Assembly: GCA_020736575.1 (NCBI GenBank) | Contig: JAGPYM010000042.1 | Coordinates: 62,001 to 126,000 of the forward strand | Length of the DNA: 64,000 bases | Source of the DNA: Thelonectria olida | Taxonomy: Eukaryota; Ascomycota; Sordariomycetes; Hypocreales; Nectriaceae | Direction: 5' to 3' | Shown here: piece by piece, positions 46,645 through 59,349 of the stretch | How positions within the stretch are numbered: the first letter of the stretch is position 1 | How the letters are laid out: each line of letters opens with the position of its first letter | Translations under genes and position numbers: made by a program | Notes under the pieces: model-generated | What the model was told of the DNA's origin: nothing | Databases searched by the model: none | The model's input: the letters and a program-made list of their open reading frames with translations, nothing else

Positions 46645-48056
46645 GCCAGGCTGGGCGAGACTTGGGAGGGCTTGCACATTTGAAGAATTGGTGGAAGGTC
46701 CCTTATGAGTGCGAATGCTTATTGTAACTGGAAACGCAAATTTGTCAAAGAGGAGAGTGGCAGTTACTTTAACTACCCTGGCAGAGGTATCATTTGATGT
46801 ATTGCTTCTACTTTCTCGCCAGCCCGTTCATTGTCTTTTCCCGGTATAAACAGTCACTCTGAATATCATAGGCTCCAATTTCCTGTTTGCAAAATTGTGA
46901 ATGCTCTCCACTCCTGCCTATAGCTCAATCCTTTTCTTACCAATTCTTTGTCTAGGTAATACCTCACCTAGCAGACAAAGTATCCTGCGCGCTTCCTCAC
47001 ATCCCCTCGCTGGCGAAACGCGGTCCAACGTCATATCTTACCCCGCATGAGCTCCTTACACACTAACCCGCCAAAGAGCCAGACCAGGCCATGTTCACTT
47101 TGCTCTGGTGGCGTCTCTCCTTGCCCGCAACTGCACACCAGTGTTCACACCGTCCCCCGACGATGCCAGCGGCACCCGTTTGTCTCGACTTGCTGTTGAT
47201 GCTGCCTAATTCACAATAACAATGCGTACTACGCCAACGGCGATGGCGGATTCGACTGCCCGTTGCACTCCTGTTGCTCTCTGCGTTCTTGGCTGCGCCA
47301 AGGTGCTCTACGCTTATATACTTGGCTTAAAGGATAATTCCATGCCTACACAGCTATGGGGATTGCACTTCCGTTTCTGGCCTCGAGAAAAGGTTCGTCG
47401 AATTGGCCATGCTCTTTGTGGCATGGATCTTGAAATGCTTGTGTGGCCAACAACATCTCCAACATGACTGGATCTGGTCTCATTTGCCTAATGAGGCAAC
47501 GACGCCACTGGTTGAAAACCGCCACATATTAGGCAGAAGCTTCAAACCGAGTCTTGTCTCTAAATCTCAGACATACACTCGAAATACATACAAGTGGTGA
47601 GTAGATCTCACAAATGCCAAGCTCTTGAGTACAGTCTCCTTAGGAAGACCTAGGATGTTCCACTTAGTAGCGCCCAGGTGTGTGTGGTCCTCCTTGCCAA
47701 GCACAAGAGCCCCAGTCAGCGTGAACCTCCGCCCATTAGTTTGCCATCGCCGAGCAACTTGGAGGTCACTGGCGTGAGAACGAGCACTTTATAAGACTGG
47801 CCGGAAAGGACGAATTGGGAAGTTCCGCGGTAGTACGACCGTTTGGATCCCAGGGCGAGGTGGTGTTGGGCGATAGGGTAGTTACAATATTTCTCAGACT
47901 TTCTGCAGTAACAATCGCCATCAAAAAACATGATATCATCTTGCCGTCGGAACCATCGTTATTTCTGACTTGGAGTGTCCTGCCCGGACCAAACATTGGA
48001 CCTGCACCTTACAAACCCTTATGGGCCGACGAAAGCCTTGCGGTATTGTCCATCCT
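46645..48056. other. Gene-poor stretch
   Basis: About 1.4 kb, low-complexity pyrimidine-rich segments near 46890-47200. An 81-codon ORF at 47222 has no supporting feature. The right end is the 3' flank of the minus-strand NTPase-like gene. Confidence 0.45.
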
Positions 48057-50245
48057 CTATTCCATTTTCTCCTGGACAGCATTATAGAACTGCTCCCTCA
48101 ATTGCCGCTCGAGTTTTCCTTTACTAGCGGCCGTCCCTGACCAAGCCATCGACTCCATGGAGAGGATGAGCTCTTGAGGAAATGGTTGACGAACCTCCAT
48201 CGTCTTGGTGGGACTGGTCAGGAGAACCTTGACAGCGGCCTGTGTGGTCTGCTCTGCTGAGATTCTCAGAAGAGTCACCAGAACGTCGGCCATGCTATCC
48301 ATAAACTCCTCTCGCTCGTAATACACAATGCCGTCAATTAAACAAACCAGCACCACAGAGTTTGGTAGCCGGTGGACAAGTGCCTCGAACAACGAACATA
48401 GCTCGTCAATCTCACCCAGCTGGAGCAGGTATTCATTCACCTCGGAGGCTCGCACAACCGAGCCAAAATCGTACTGACATAGGAGCTGACAGATGAAACT
48501 CTGGATCATCGCGCGGCCTCCCGTGTACTTATCCGCGTGGGGTTCGTCATGCAGACCACAAAAGAACACGAGGTGGAGGAATCGAGGAGCCCTTTCGGCG
48601 AGAGACCGGGCGAGAGAAGTGCAGAAGAGCGTGAGTCCCGATATTTGCCGTCTGCCGCCGTAGTTCCCATGGACTAATATCTGAGAGGAAGCGGGAGATA
48701 CTAGCCATTCCTTTATCTGTGTAGTATGCACGAGGTGCTCGGCGCGTGCCCGTTCAGCCACGGGTACTCGCGTCTGTCTCTTCTGCTCGATGTGTTCCAT
48801 GTCTCCAACTACTAGATTCGGAATATCGATCAACTCCAGGAGCTCTTGTGGGCTTATGTGCCGCTCGACAGTCACCGAGTCCGGGGGGGCTGGTGAAGAT
48901 GGGCGAGAAGATGCATAGATCGTGTCCTCTAGAGACTTGTATGCTAAGTTGGGTTAAATTCCAGTCTCCAACAATGGGCTCGCCTCTTTCTTACCTATTC
49001 TATTGCTTTGACACTCATCAAGGAGTATCATCATTCCGGTCCTGAAGCTTTGCAGAATTACTTTCTGCTCGCGATATATCTGCTCGAAATTGGATTTCCA
49101 CGCCACCGTCCCTAACCGCGCTTACTGTCAACTCATAACCTCTAGGTAAATAGCACGGGTGCAAAGGGACGACTTACAGTTCAGAACAAGTCTCATCGCG
49201 TTGCTGATCTCATGCTTTTCAGACATTTCTGCATTGGCAATGAGCTTTGCACTCTGAGACTTCACTTCACTGAGGCTGTCGATAATATCTTTTTGGTACT
49301 CTTCCCCCTTGAAAGTGGCAGAAACTGCTTTCTTGACTAGTATTTGATACCATGTGAGCACAGTCGACGGTGATAGATGTGGAGGAACACACAAGAGGCT
49401 CTGATGAAAAATCCAATGACACATTCAATGGCGTAGAAGACTGCAGCGATCAAATCAACGGAGGCTCTTTGAATGTTTTTGTCGTTGGAGTAGAGTTGAA
49501 GGAACAACTCAACTTGCGTGAACGTCATGTCAAGGTCATCAAAGGCGCCTAACATGTCCTCCCGAGTTTTCGCTGCTGTCTTGGCGGCCTAGAAGTGAAA
49601 AGACCTGTCAGGACAGTTTGTAGGTGACAGAAATAGACCAATATGTTCGAAATTTACCTCGAGAAGGACCTGGACTGCTCCGAGAACTGGCGTCACGTAG
49701 TCGACATTTGGCACGAACTTTGCCGCACCGATGAGCGGCTGAATGGCATTGTCGGCTACTTTCCTATACACTTTCCTGAACTTGGCCTTGGGTCCTTTGT
49801 TCACATCGATATACAAGCTTTTGGCTCTGTCCAATTGATCAAAAACGCCAGTGCAATCTTTCCTGTCGCGAATACTGAACCTCCCCTCCACGTTCTTCTT
49901 TGGCTCGGTCGGATGTGCCTTGTTCAGCTGATGCATGGCAGGAGCAAACAGAGAATCCCAGAATGTCAGTAAAGTGCTCGGCTCGGCGAGCGGCCGCGGG
50001 GGAACTGGACCATGTTCCGTTCCTGGCGGGAGCGGTGATGCAGTTGAGGCTTCGGTCACTTGCGTAGCCGCCGGCGTGGATAATGAGTCGGGAGGATAAC
50101 AAACAACATAAGCGCCAAGGGCTGGATCGTACCGTGATGGAGGCGTCGCAAATGCTGGATGATACGAGTCCAGGCGGTTATCGATGAAATCCACCGCCGG
50201 CGACTGTACGTGGATGTTTGGGATGTACGGTCGTGAGGGCTCCAT
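48057..50245 (-). CDS. NTPase-like fungal protein (STAND-like, DUF7708-like) without Walker A
   Basis: Five exons: 50245-49658, 49588-49393, 49336-49178, 49111-48995, 48943-48057, giving 648 residues. All four introns (51-69 nt) keep the frame and restore VLLEAAKTAAKTREDMLGAF, FFIRASFKKAVSATFKGEEY, LVLNWTVAWKSNFEQIYREQ and NRIAYKSLEDTIYASSRP. The open frame continues upstream, but from TTG, so ATG 50245 is used. After a proline-rich N-terminus comes a helical region (around FRKVYRKVADNAIQPLI) like that of fungal STAND-type proteins. The C-terminal part has the order of a NACHT-like NTPase: ILVHGNYGGRRQISGL at the P-loop position, LVFFCGLHDEPHADKYTGG and NSVVLVCLIDGIVYYE at the Walker B position. 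The P-loop lacks GxxxxGK[ST], so ATP hydrolysis is doubtful. Divergent from the AAA+ gene. Confidence 0.8.
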
Positions 50246-50908
50246 AAGGGTTCGAGGATAGTTGGTTTCGATGATTGGGAGAGGAAAAGACTTGGATATG
50301 AAATGCCCATTCAATAAGCCCCCTCGTCATCGAAAAAAGGAATTGCGACGCTGACCACCCCAGATGGCAATGATCAGCTCGTCAGCCGGACAACTGGACT
50401 GCATACTCACCCATATGCAGGCTGCGGCTGAGGATGTAATTTACATATGTAGCACAGCCCCCCCAAGTTTGCGATATAGGCCAATGACAGTCACGACACT
50501 CGCAGCCCAAAATTGCCGCGTATCTTTGTCCGCCCAACCGACGTAATACTCGCTAGTTGTCAAGTTCTGAATGGATAATCATAAGACCACTGTCCACTCT
50601 CATGCAGATACATGTGTGATATTGGGCTGAACTTGCTGCCTCAGTCACTCTCTTCCGTTTCCGTCCGAAGGAGCGTAACACAGCAACTCTTGACCCCGCT
50701 ACTTCCGTCCATCGATCAATGTCCAGTCAGTTTGGATTTGTTTATCTATGGACGTGTCCAAGGCAACTGTTTCATGCCCTTTGAATACGTTTCTTCTTTG
50801 ATAACTCTGGCTCCCAAGCGAAGCAACTATACTGTCATATCTTTTGCGTCCGCTGCTGGCACCTTATCATAAACTCATCGGTGGTGGGATCTTTCAACGG
50901 TGTCAATC
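50246..50908. promoter_or_regulatory. Shared divergent upstream region, NTPase-like / AAA+ ATPase
   Basis: 663 bp between the two start codons. No intact ORF other than 5' extensions. It could coordinate the pair. Confidence 0.4.
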
Positions 50909-53900
50909 ATGATGGCTCCAACTGGCAGTCAGGCCGGTAACCCGGCTTCCAATGTGTCGACTCCCCAGGTTGAAGCCATCATCGATGACAAGCCCCATAT
51001 CATCCAGGATTTCACACCTCATCCGGGCCCAAGTACCGAACAAGACACTCTTGCCTCTCCCAACCTAGGAGCAGATTGCCCTCCTAAGTCAACCAAGCCA
51101 GCCCAGCCCTCTTCAGACTTGATGTTCGAGATTCGTGCTTTGCGCGAGAAGCTTCTCCACCTCGAAGAGAGAGCGGCGAATGAGTTGGACCTTGACCCAG
51201 AGGATTCGGGGGGCGAGGGCGATGTCGAGCGGGCAGACCCCTCTGAAGACGAGAAAAAACTTCGCAAGCAGATTCGGAGAGCCCGCTTCAGTAAAAAATG
51301 GGTTCAGAAGAGTGAAGAGCGGGCGGAAAAGACCAAAAACGATCGAATTGCGCTCGAGATAATGCCGCCGTTCATGCACCAGATCGGAAAGGACGGGCAA
51401 GTGCTAGACGGGGTCAGGGATTTCTATTATGATGCGAATCCTGACGGTGTTTCGCATGAGACTAACAGGGAACACGATGAGTGGGTCCAAGATAAGTTCG
51501 ACCGTCGGTCTCTCGGCCTCCGTCCCCCAACGTCACTTCGACCAAATTCTTCACGAAAACTTGGGCCGCCCACTCAGTGGGACACGTCAGACAGCGACGA
51601 ATGGACCAGTGACGATTCGACGCGCTCCCGCGACTTCGACTACTTCCGTGCGAGGTTGCGGGGAGACTTTGAATGGGAGCTTGACCGTCTCAGAGCTCAG
51701 AAGGAGAGATACGAGAAGCACAAGGAAAAGAAGAAGGCCCAAGAACTAGCCCTGGCAGAACAGGAAGCGCGTAAGAGGCGACAGGGCGTCGATACGTCTG
51801 GTGTGGACGGGCTCGTCGATCAAGAACGGCCATCTGGGACGCATCCCTTGCCGAGCCTGAACCCTATTGAGTGGCATACGTTCAAAGACGCTCGATCCCG
51901 CTTTGCTATTGATGTCCTAATTGGAGAGCCCCAGATCTCCGTTGATGTCTTCTGGCGTTATGGCGGTGGACGAGCCAAAGCCAGGGCGGGCGGCCAGCCT
52001 GCTGGAACCTTGGGAGGAAATCCAAAGCAGTCGGGTGAAGCTGCAGTGCAAACATCAGCCCCCAGGGACGGTCAAGCACCTCTTCCCGAACGAATCAGAA
52101 TCCGTTCAAAGCAGCTCATGAAGACGCTCGAGGTCATACAGGGGTCCGAAATAGGGCCGTCTGACGACACTGAGAAGGATTCCATTGTCATGCTCCGCCC
52201 ATTCCGCATGTTGACGTACTACGAGGGCGAGATTCGTAAATGGCAATCACGATTGGAAGAGAGGCTTCGAAAGACGGAACTGGGGTCAGACAAGGTCGCG
52301 ACAGCCGTCGAACCAGTTGATGAGCTATCGAAGCTATTCTTAGCCAACGCAGCTCACGCAGAGACCGAGCAACGGGACAAAACCCAAGAGGAGACGCCCA
52401 AAGTCCCGGACCCAGAGGGCTACAGCATATCCGAGGTGACTTTGGAGCATTTACCTTGCTTGCTGGAGTTCATGGACCAGTATATCTCCAAGAAGGTAGC
52501 GCATCTGAACAGCCCAAGATGCGACAAGATCTTCTTCTCAGACATTTGGCACTTGTTCAAGCCCGGTGACTTTGCCATCTCTGCCCACGGCAGGCAAGCA
52601 TACCAGGTTGTCAATGTGACTTCCTCGCGTCACATCGGTACAGACCGCTGGTCGTGGTTTACCATGCAATCCGAAGACCCTAAACGACGGAAAGAAGAGA
52701 TCATCTCCATCCGATGCGTTTACATCCACTTCAACGGTAACGAACTGGGGCCAGTCTCCGAAACATTTTCCATTAAAAAGTTTGATGGCGAAAGGGCCGT
52801 GACAGCTTTGGAAATCTACCCGCTTCGCTTCCACGTTCTTAAGCATATGGATGCACAGACAATCAAGTCTAAGCAGACGGGAGCCCAGCTTGAAGAAGCC
52901 GTAGCTAAAGGGGTTGCGAGTCTTCGAAGAACTCTCATCGACAGAGGGAGACGATTCATTGAAGTAGCCGGCGTCAAGCATATGTACTATGCGGGCCTGA
53001 CGGTGGACACACACGACGAAGTCGAGAGCCAGGTCATCGTCGACTTTGAAGAGGCCTTTACGGTAGAAAAGAACAACGAATGGCGCCCAGACCTCACACG
53101 TTTGGTTGGGGCGACGACGACTGAAGGCTCACTAGGTAACAATGAAGCCTGCAAGGCGGCGTGCTGCTTGGGAGAATTCGTCCACGATGATTTCTACGTG
53201 GAACACAAGCGCCACCAAGACTTTATCAACAAGCTGATGGACGAAATCGAGAACAACATGGAGAAGCTGCCATCAGCTGCCATATTTCCTCGGTCCTTGG
53301 AGAATATCAAGACGGGAGCAAATGCATTGACTGAGGATGAGTTGCTCATCATGTCATATTGCGTCTTTGGATTCGTGCTTCGTGACCGTTCATGGGGTAA
53401 GTTGATAAATGAACGCACCTCTCTGACAAGATTGTTATTCAGCCCGGTCTTGGAGCTAACAAGACGAATAGCTCAGCTGGATCTGGCTTATCTCACCGAC
53501 ATTTCTGGTTCCAGTGAGGATGTTACTGCAGCTGATGGTGAGGAAGAGGACGAAGAGGACAAAACCGCCTTTGGCCGACTTGTTCTTCCTGAGGGGCACA
53601 GGGAGATGGTGCTTTCCCTAATCTCACAGCATTTTCGGAACAAAATATCACAAAAAGACCGAGAGGAGCAGGTCGACATTGTCCGGGGCAAAGGTAAGCC
53701 GCATTTGAGCGTTTTTAAGAGTTTCCAATCATTCCGCCGTCTTTCGGATCTAACATACGAAACTTGATAGGGAAAGGATTAATCGTTCTCCTCCATGGCG
53801 CTCCGGGAGTAGGAAAGACAACGACAGCTGGTAAGAGACTTGACAATATCTAGTCGCAGGAGTTTCCTCCGTTCTGAGGATATGACTGACCAACATAACA

Positions 53901-55306
53901 GAGGGTGTGGCTGAAAGGTTTAAGAAGCCTTTGTTTCAGATAACTTGCGGTAAGTGGTGTCTCAAAGTCGTTCAAACATTTGAAGGCCATACACTTAATG
54001 TGCTTATCACTCGTGGGTTAAACAAAGCTTACGGTCCTTCCAGGTGACCTCGGATCAACTGCAAAAGATGTAGAGGCTGCCTTGCAGATGAACTTTGCCC
54101 TGGCTAACAGATGGGGTTGCATCCTTCTCCTCGACGAGGCCGACGTGTTTCTGGCAGAGAGACGACGAGATGACTTTATTCGGAACGGCTTAGTCGCAGG
54201 TCAGTATGATAACGCTGCCTGCCCCCAAAAAATGGAATGCTAACAAGTATCCCTTCGCAGTGTTTCTCCGAGTGTTGGAATACTATGCCGGAATTCTCTT
54301 CCTCACAACAAACCGCATCGGAGACTTCGACGAAGCCTTTGCGTCAAGAATTCACATGAGTCTGCACTATCCCCCCCTGGACCGGGTCTCCACAGTCAAA
54401 GTGTTCAAGCTGAATCTCGGCATGATTCGGGCGCGGTACAAGGAAGCAGGCAGGAGGATCAAGATTGACGACGATGAAATCCTCGAAATCGCTCGAGATT
54501 ACTGGCAGCAGCACGAGAAGGCGCGGTGGAACGGCCGGCAAATCCGCAATGCATGTCAGACAGCGCTGGCACTTGCAGAGTTTGATGCACAGCCTGCAGG
54601 CAGCAAGTATGACCTCAAGGTCAGGTCTGATGCCAAGGTACACCTGTCGGTCAAGAACCTGCAGACCGTGTCCAATGCGTACCTCGAGTTCATGGAGTAC
54701 CTGAGGGCTGTCCATGGCACTGATGCAGAGACGCACGCCAACGAGGCGGGAGTCCGCGCCATTGAGGCGGTATTTTCGGCCATCAAGGCTGGCAAAAGTG
54801 TCAGGGGCATGTATTCCGGCCAGACCAGCGAGAGGAGGGAGAATTCGTTGCACAAGTTCAAGCTCCCGGGCTATCAGACGCAGCCTTCTTTTGGGTCTAC
54901 GACGCAACCAGAGCAAAGGTACACACCGCAACATCGTCGGGAGGGCTCGCACGACTCAGCCCAGCATTCGATGGAGCCTCGTAGTGCTAGCCAACACGTG
55001 GCCGATCCACGATCTGGTATTCCATCGTATGGGCAACCCACGAGCGTCCCTGGCCCAAGCTACACGCAGCATCCAGGTTCAGGACAGGCTCATCGCCTTG
55101 GGGGACCCCAACACCTCCCTGTGCCACAGCACGGCTCGTATTCTCCATCCATCCCTACAACGGCCTCACAGCATCACTTTTCTGCTTCAGGGTATACCGC
55201 AGGCGGCGAATCGAGCGCAGGTGTGGTTCCTATGTACGATCAAGGCGGCTCGAGTCAGCAATCGGGAGCCTATAGTGAGAGAGACCCTAGACTCGGATCT
55301 CCATAG
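50909..55306 (+). CDS. Large AAA+ ATPase with disordered C-terminus
   Basis: Five exons: 50909-53693, 53771-53830, 53902-53949, 54044-54199, 54261-55306, giving 1364 residues. Every intron splits a codon after its first base, and all joins fit. The N-terminal 150 residues are acidic and predicted disordered, followed by charged coiled-coil stretches and a DUF7025-like region with the blocks SKLFLANAAHAE and FSDIWHLFKPGDFAI. The AAA+ core has Walker A GAPGVGKTTT (about 939-948) and Walker B GCILLLDEADVFLAERR, followed by sensor-like ILFLTTNRIGDFDEAFASRI. The final 150 residues are rich in Gln, Ser, Gly, His and Pro. Similar fungal proteins are annotated as AAA ATPases of unknown function. The start is the first ATG after an in-frame GTG; the next ATG follows directly. 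Confidence 0.9.
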
Positions 55307-57120
55307 GCGTCTTACGTAGGAGCTAAGCATTCTCTTCAACCAAGTGTTTTGAGTGATGATCTTTCACTCACAAGACTTGCAAGCTGATATCCAGTCGGTC
55401 ATGGAGAGAATAAGTGTTGAGAGGTAGTAGTCATTTATTGATTGCTTTGTGTGCCAGGGACGCAGAAGCTCGCTGTCGCTTGTTCGATGCAAATGTCTCT
55501 TTTCTCTCCGCGAACTTGATAGTGATGAGATGTGATATATAATAGAGAAATGGCCCGACATGGTGCATACACGATTACAGAAGGCCAGCTCTTACCCACG
55601 CCTGTGTCTTGGCCTCTCAAGCTGGTTTCGGAAAACTCTTAAGACGCCGGGATAGCTCAGATGGGCCCCAGAGAAAAGTCCCCGATGACTAAACAAATCA
55701 TCATCTTGGACGAGGAGTCTCCTAAGCAGTCGTTCTGGGCTGGTCGGTACGCTCTTGGTGTATTTAGAGCATCGCTGGGTGGTCACGATTGAGGCCATGT
55801 AGAGGAGGTGGTGAGTCGCTAGAGAGCAAAGCTCTTTAGTCATGTTGTCGGCAACGAACATTGGAATAAGAGTGAGTGTGCGTGGTAAGGAGAGCATGGA
55901 TATATTTGCTTGGACACATGAAGGATGACCATTTTTTTGGCTGTGTGAGCTGGTCTAATATATCGTAAGGATCCGGGAGCACCACTCCTTCAAACCAGGG
56001 AGAAGCACGAGTACTATACCGAGAACCAAAGAGGTTCCTTGTTTCCTGTATCCTCAACGGAAAATTCACCACAGTCCAACGCATTCTGGATGCTACATTT
56101 GGCCTAGCAAATTTTACGCGCCACGACGGACATAATGCTCTCGTTTGTGACGAATTGGATCACGACAAACTTGAGTCTCTGGCGCTACATCTACCACCAT
56201 GTCGTATATCAAACTTTAGGCGTGGCGATGCGATCTGATATTTCCATTTGTCTATGAGGTAAAAGGATGGAACGGCGATGCCCGTGTGGCTCGTTACCAA
56301 GCTCACCCTGCAGGGTCCGCTTACTTTGACATTCTAGATCGTCTATCAACATATGCAGAAATGTTTAATATGCTAGGCATCGACAAGATTTATCAAGAAC
56401 CTGAGGAGCAGATCGAAAGTCACAACACTCAGGTATTAGTTGACTTCGTTGGTGCACATTGCCACATGGTAGTTCGTTGTCGCCGTCCTCGGCTTGAGCG
56501 AGAATACGCAGGAGGGTGCGCTATGAACAAGACAGTACACGTACGCGGTAAGACTTGCATTCTTGTTGATATCCATTTTACCCCCTAACTAATAGCTCTC
56601 CTTCAACAGCTCTTTGATCACCACGGCCATGTATCGTCATCGCGGAATTTCTCAAATATCGCTGGTACGTCTTACCCTATACCTCGACGCTGGGGGAAAA
56701 GGGGGTTCTGAATGGTTGACAATATTCGCCATAGATGGCATGGTTATCTTGCTTGAATGGGCGCAATACCTAGATTCACTACCCGACATGGACATCGAGA
56801 TGGTATGCTGGCATGCTTCTATGATGACTTCATGTGGGAGGAAGATGATGGTAGGGTGAAGGGAGAATGACTGAGTTGTTTTTTGGCATTATCGTTTCGG
56901 AGCTGCGGACATATCTTTGGAACGTTTGAATATTTGCAAGACCCCATAGGACAGGTGAACGCTGGATGATCGATAATTGGTATTAGCTAGGTGGGATATT
57001 ACCAATTCGCTGAGTAACAAGAACCTCATGTCATGTGCATTGCTCAATTGAACTAAAGTGAAGTAGTGAGAAGCCAAAATTTAGCAACACACACGCAGCC
57101 CTCCCCTCTCTCGTCGAGGA
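55307..57120. other. Intergenic between AAA+ and HET genes
   Basis: About 1.8 kb at a convergent boundary. Two plus-strand ORFs of 100 and 81 codons (56286-56588, 56614-56859) could be read as one interrupted gene, but neither has a recognisable feature. Confidence 0.45.
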
Positions 57121-59349
57121 CTATAGCATGGTTACTAACTCCCACTTGCGCTGCGGCAGAGTCTTCCACAGCTTGAGGAAAATCACGGTGCTCATCCCTG
57201 AAGCCCGCACTCTCACGCCATCTTTCCTGGTCACCGGCCAACAGTACAGCCTGTACTGCCCGCGAAGTTTCTTTGGCTTGTTCATCTGGCCACTAAAGAC
57301 TGCTACTAGGGTGATCTCCTTCAAGCCCTTGTTTTCATCGCTGCTCGTCTGATGTTCTTCGAGAATCCGGTGGAATGTGTCTCCAATCTTGACGGAGAAC
57401 GGATACTTTTGGCTGACCATTTTGAGATCGTCCGGCGTGTCAAGAAATGATGTTGCTTTGAAGCTGGCTGAGGGATCGTATCTTACGGTTGCAGTTTCTG
57501 AGTAGAAAACCAAGGCGCTATGTCTGATTGACGGTGTTGAGTGTAATTCCAGAGGGAGATCTTCCTCTGTCACTTCGGTCTTCCAACTTGGCCCTGGTTC
57601 GGTGGAATCGGTTTCATTCGCCAGTAAATCCCGAAGTGGCTTCGAGTGAGTCCGCCAGTGTGATCCGTCGCGGACCACAATCAGACGAGTGGCCAAATCA
57701 AAGACAAAGAATAACGGGCTATGAGCGTCCGGCTCGTCCCCGTAGAAGTCGATAAGTTGTCCGCCTTCGGTCCACGCCATCCACGACCAGCTTGGGAAAG
57801 GTACTTTGACAACAGTCCCGTCCAGCTGTACCACGGGATGTGTGCCCTTGCGCATGCGCAGGTCGGGTTCAAACTGCCTCTCCCACATGAGAAACGATCC
57901 AAATGCGCCATGGGGCAAACCCCAGGAGAAGTTGTGACCGCCCCATTTCTTGTTGAGATGGTTCTGCGTTCCTAGATAGGCGCGGCCAACATCAGCCTCG
58001 AATGTAAGTCGGCGAGTCGAAAAGGTGGTGGCGATGTGCTTGTATTCCAGGGGGTCGAATTCGGAGTCGAGTCTTTTCCCTTTCTGGGCTGTATATTCGG
58101 TTGACCTAAAATACTCCGTCGTGTCCTCGCTCAAGAGTCCTTCGCGACAGTTCCAGTACACCTGCTCCGCGGTGAAGAACAGTGACTTGCGGGAAACGAG
58201 GGCCTCTTGAAAGGTCCAGGCTCGCCGAGCCCATGGGCTGTCGGCTATCCAATGTGGCTCTTCAAACTTCGTTTGAAATTGAAACTGCTTATGATCGACT
58301 GAATCAATGAGTTGCACGCCTCGTACCTCCAACAGACGTTGCTGGAGAGCTCGGGTTCCAGGACGGACGCCAGGAATGCCGCTGTGGGCATCCAGACCTG
58401 ACGCAGCAATGATTGTCAAGATGCTTTCGCGATAGATTGAATCCATCTTGTCAATCATTTCGATCATGTCTGACTCGTCGTCTTGAATAATGCACAGGCT
58501 ATCGACCCACAGATACGCGATCTGCAGCTTCTCGCACACAGTGACAGCGTCGCCAATTGTCAGTGACAGAGCGGCATCGTTGAGACATCCTGGTTTCTTC
58601 AGGTCGGTCATGTTCTCCTTGTTCAGTCGCAGGAATGGCTTTGTGCCCCAAACGTAGCTCAAAGTCGCAAAGCGCGGTCTCTCCTGCCCAGCAATTTCCG
58701 TGATGCATCGACTCTTGATATCGATCAACCGGAACCGGGGAAAGTTGACGGGTTTGTCTTGGTTTTGGCAGATGCTGTGTTGTTCGTCGCAGAGTCGTAG
58801 CCATGTCCCGAGCGTATCGAAGTCGATACGAAGTGGCCTTGTCCTCCCAAATGTTGGTTCCAAGCTGCTTACTCTCTCATCTGGTCGATCGTCCCAAGTC
58901 ACGCTATCCCCCGGCTGTGGCACATACCAACTTCCGGGAGGTAGAAGGGTGACGGTGTCCTCGCCGGCCTCTTTGGGTTTGTTGATTCTGGGGACAGATC
59001 CTCCCGGCCCAGCTCGCTGCAACACAATCTCGACGTCCCTTTTCCCGGCCCAGACCGAAACAACCAGGACTTTCCTTTGAGTGACGCCTTCGAAGCCAAA
59101 GGACCAGTTGCGAATGTCTCTAGGTCCGTCGACTGAGATGGTAACCTGTGCATTTTGCACGTCATCTTCTGTTGCAGAGGCGTGTCGCAGTCGATAATCG
59201 ATCAGGTCGACCAGATGAGCGCAAAATTCGCAGTCACCTGCTTGGAGGCGCAAATTCTTGAGTGAAAACTGTTTGCGGCCGTCTTCATATCGGGTAGGGT
59301 AGGAATTGGTGCCAACCAATTCAAATTCGATTGAATCGCACCAGTGCAT
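57121..59349 (-). CDS. HET-domain protein, intact
   Basis: A 742-residue ORF with the full heterokaryon incompatibility domain (PF06985): FATLSYVWG at 227-235, YLWVDSLCIIQDD at 279-291 and SPWARRAWTFQEALVSRKSL near 386-405. HET proteins act in non-self recognition after hyphal fusion and can trigger cell death when an incompatible partner is met; partner and specificity here are unknown. The first third is unrelated variable sequence and the last third is a beta-rich tail. The frame stays open upstream of the ATG through ACSLLNSCLITKGQ to a good acceptor (TTTTCTTGCAG), so a 5' exon or a 5'-UTR intron is likely. The inverted repeat at 59446-59491 would lie in that intron. Confidence 0.9.
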   Translation of the reverse strand: MHWCDSIEFELVGTNSYPTRYEDGRKQFSLKNLRLQAGDCEFCAHLVDLIDYRLRHASATEDDVQNAQVTISVDGPRDIRNWSFGFEGVTQRKVLVVSVWAGKRDVEIVLQRAGPGGSVPRINKPKEAGEDTVTLLPPGSWYVPQPGDSVTWDDRPDERVSSLEPTFGRTRPLRIDFDTLGTWLRLCDEQHSICQNQDKPVNFPRFRLIDIKSRCITEIAGQERPRFATLSYVWGTKPFLRLNKENMTDLKKPGCLNDAALSLTIGDAVTVCEKLQIAYLWVDSLCIIQDDESDMIEMIDKMDSIYRESILTIIAASGLDAHSGIPGVRPGTRALQQRLLEVRGVQLIDSVDHKQFQFQTKFEEPHWIADSPWARRAWTFQEALVSRKSLFFTAEQVYWNCREGLLSEDTTEYFRSTEYTAQKGKRLDSEFDPLEYKHIATTFSTRRLTFEADVGRAYLGTQNHLNKKWGGHNFSWGLPHGAFGSFLMWERQFEPDLRMRKGTHPVVQLDGTVVKVPFPSWSWMAWTEGGQLIDFYGDEPDAHSPLFFVFDLATRLIVVRDGSHWRTHSKPLRDLLANETDSTEPGPSWKTEVTEEDLPLELHSTPSIRHSALVFYSETATVRYDPSASFKATSFLDTPDDLKMVSQKYPFSVKIGDTFHRILEEHQTSSDENKGLKEITLVAVFSGQMNKPKKLRGQYRLYCWPVTRKDGVRVRASGMSTVIFLKLWKTLPQRKWELVTML

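Noticed and set aside
47222..47467. 81-codon plus-strand ORF
   Set aside because: No domain, no clear signal peptide and poor continuity with any neighbour.
48057..50245. Separate short genes for the minus-strand pieces near 48.9-49.6 kb
   Set aside because: Four introns with consistent phases restore one continuous protein; the intervening codons are intronic.
56286..56859. Two plus-strand ORFs as a spliced gene
   Set aside because: No convincing in-phase intron was worked out between them and neither piece is recognisable.
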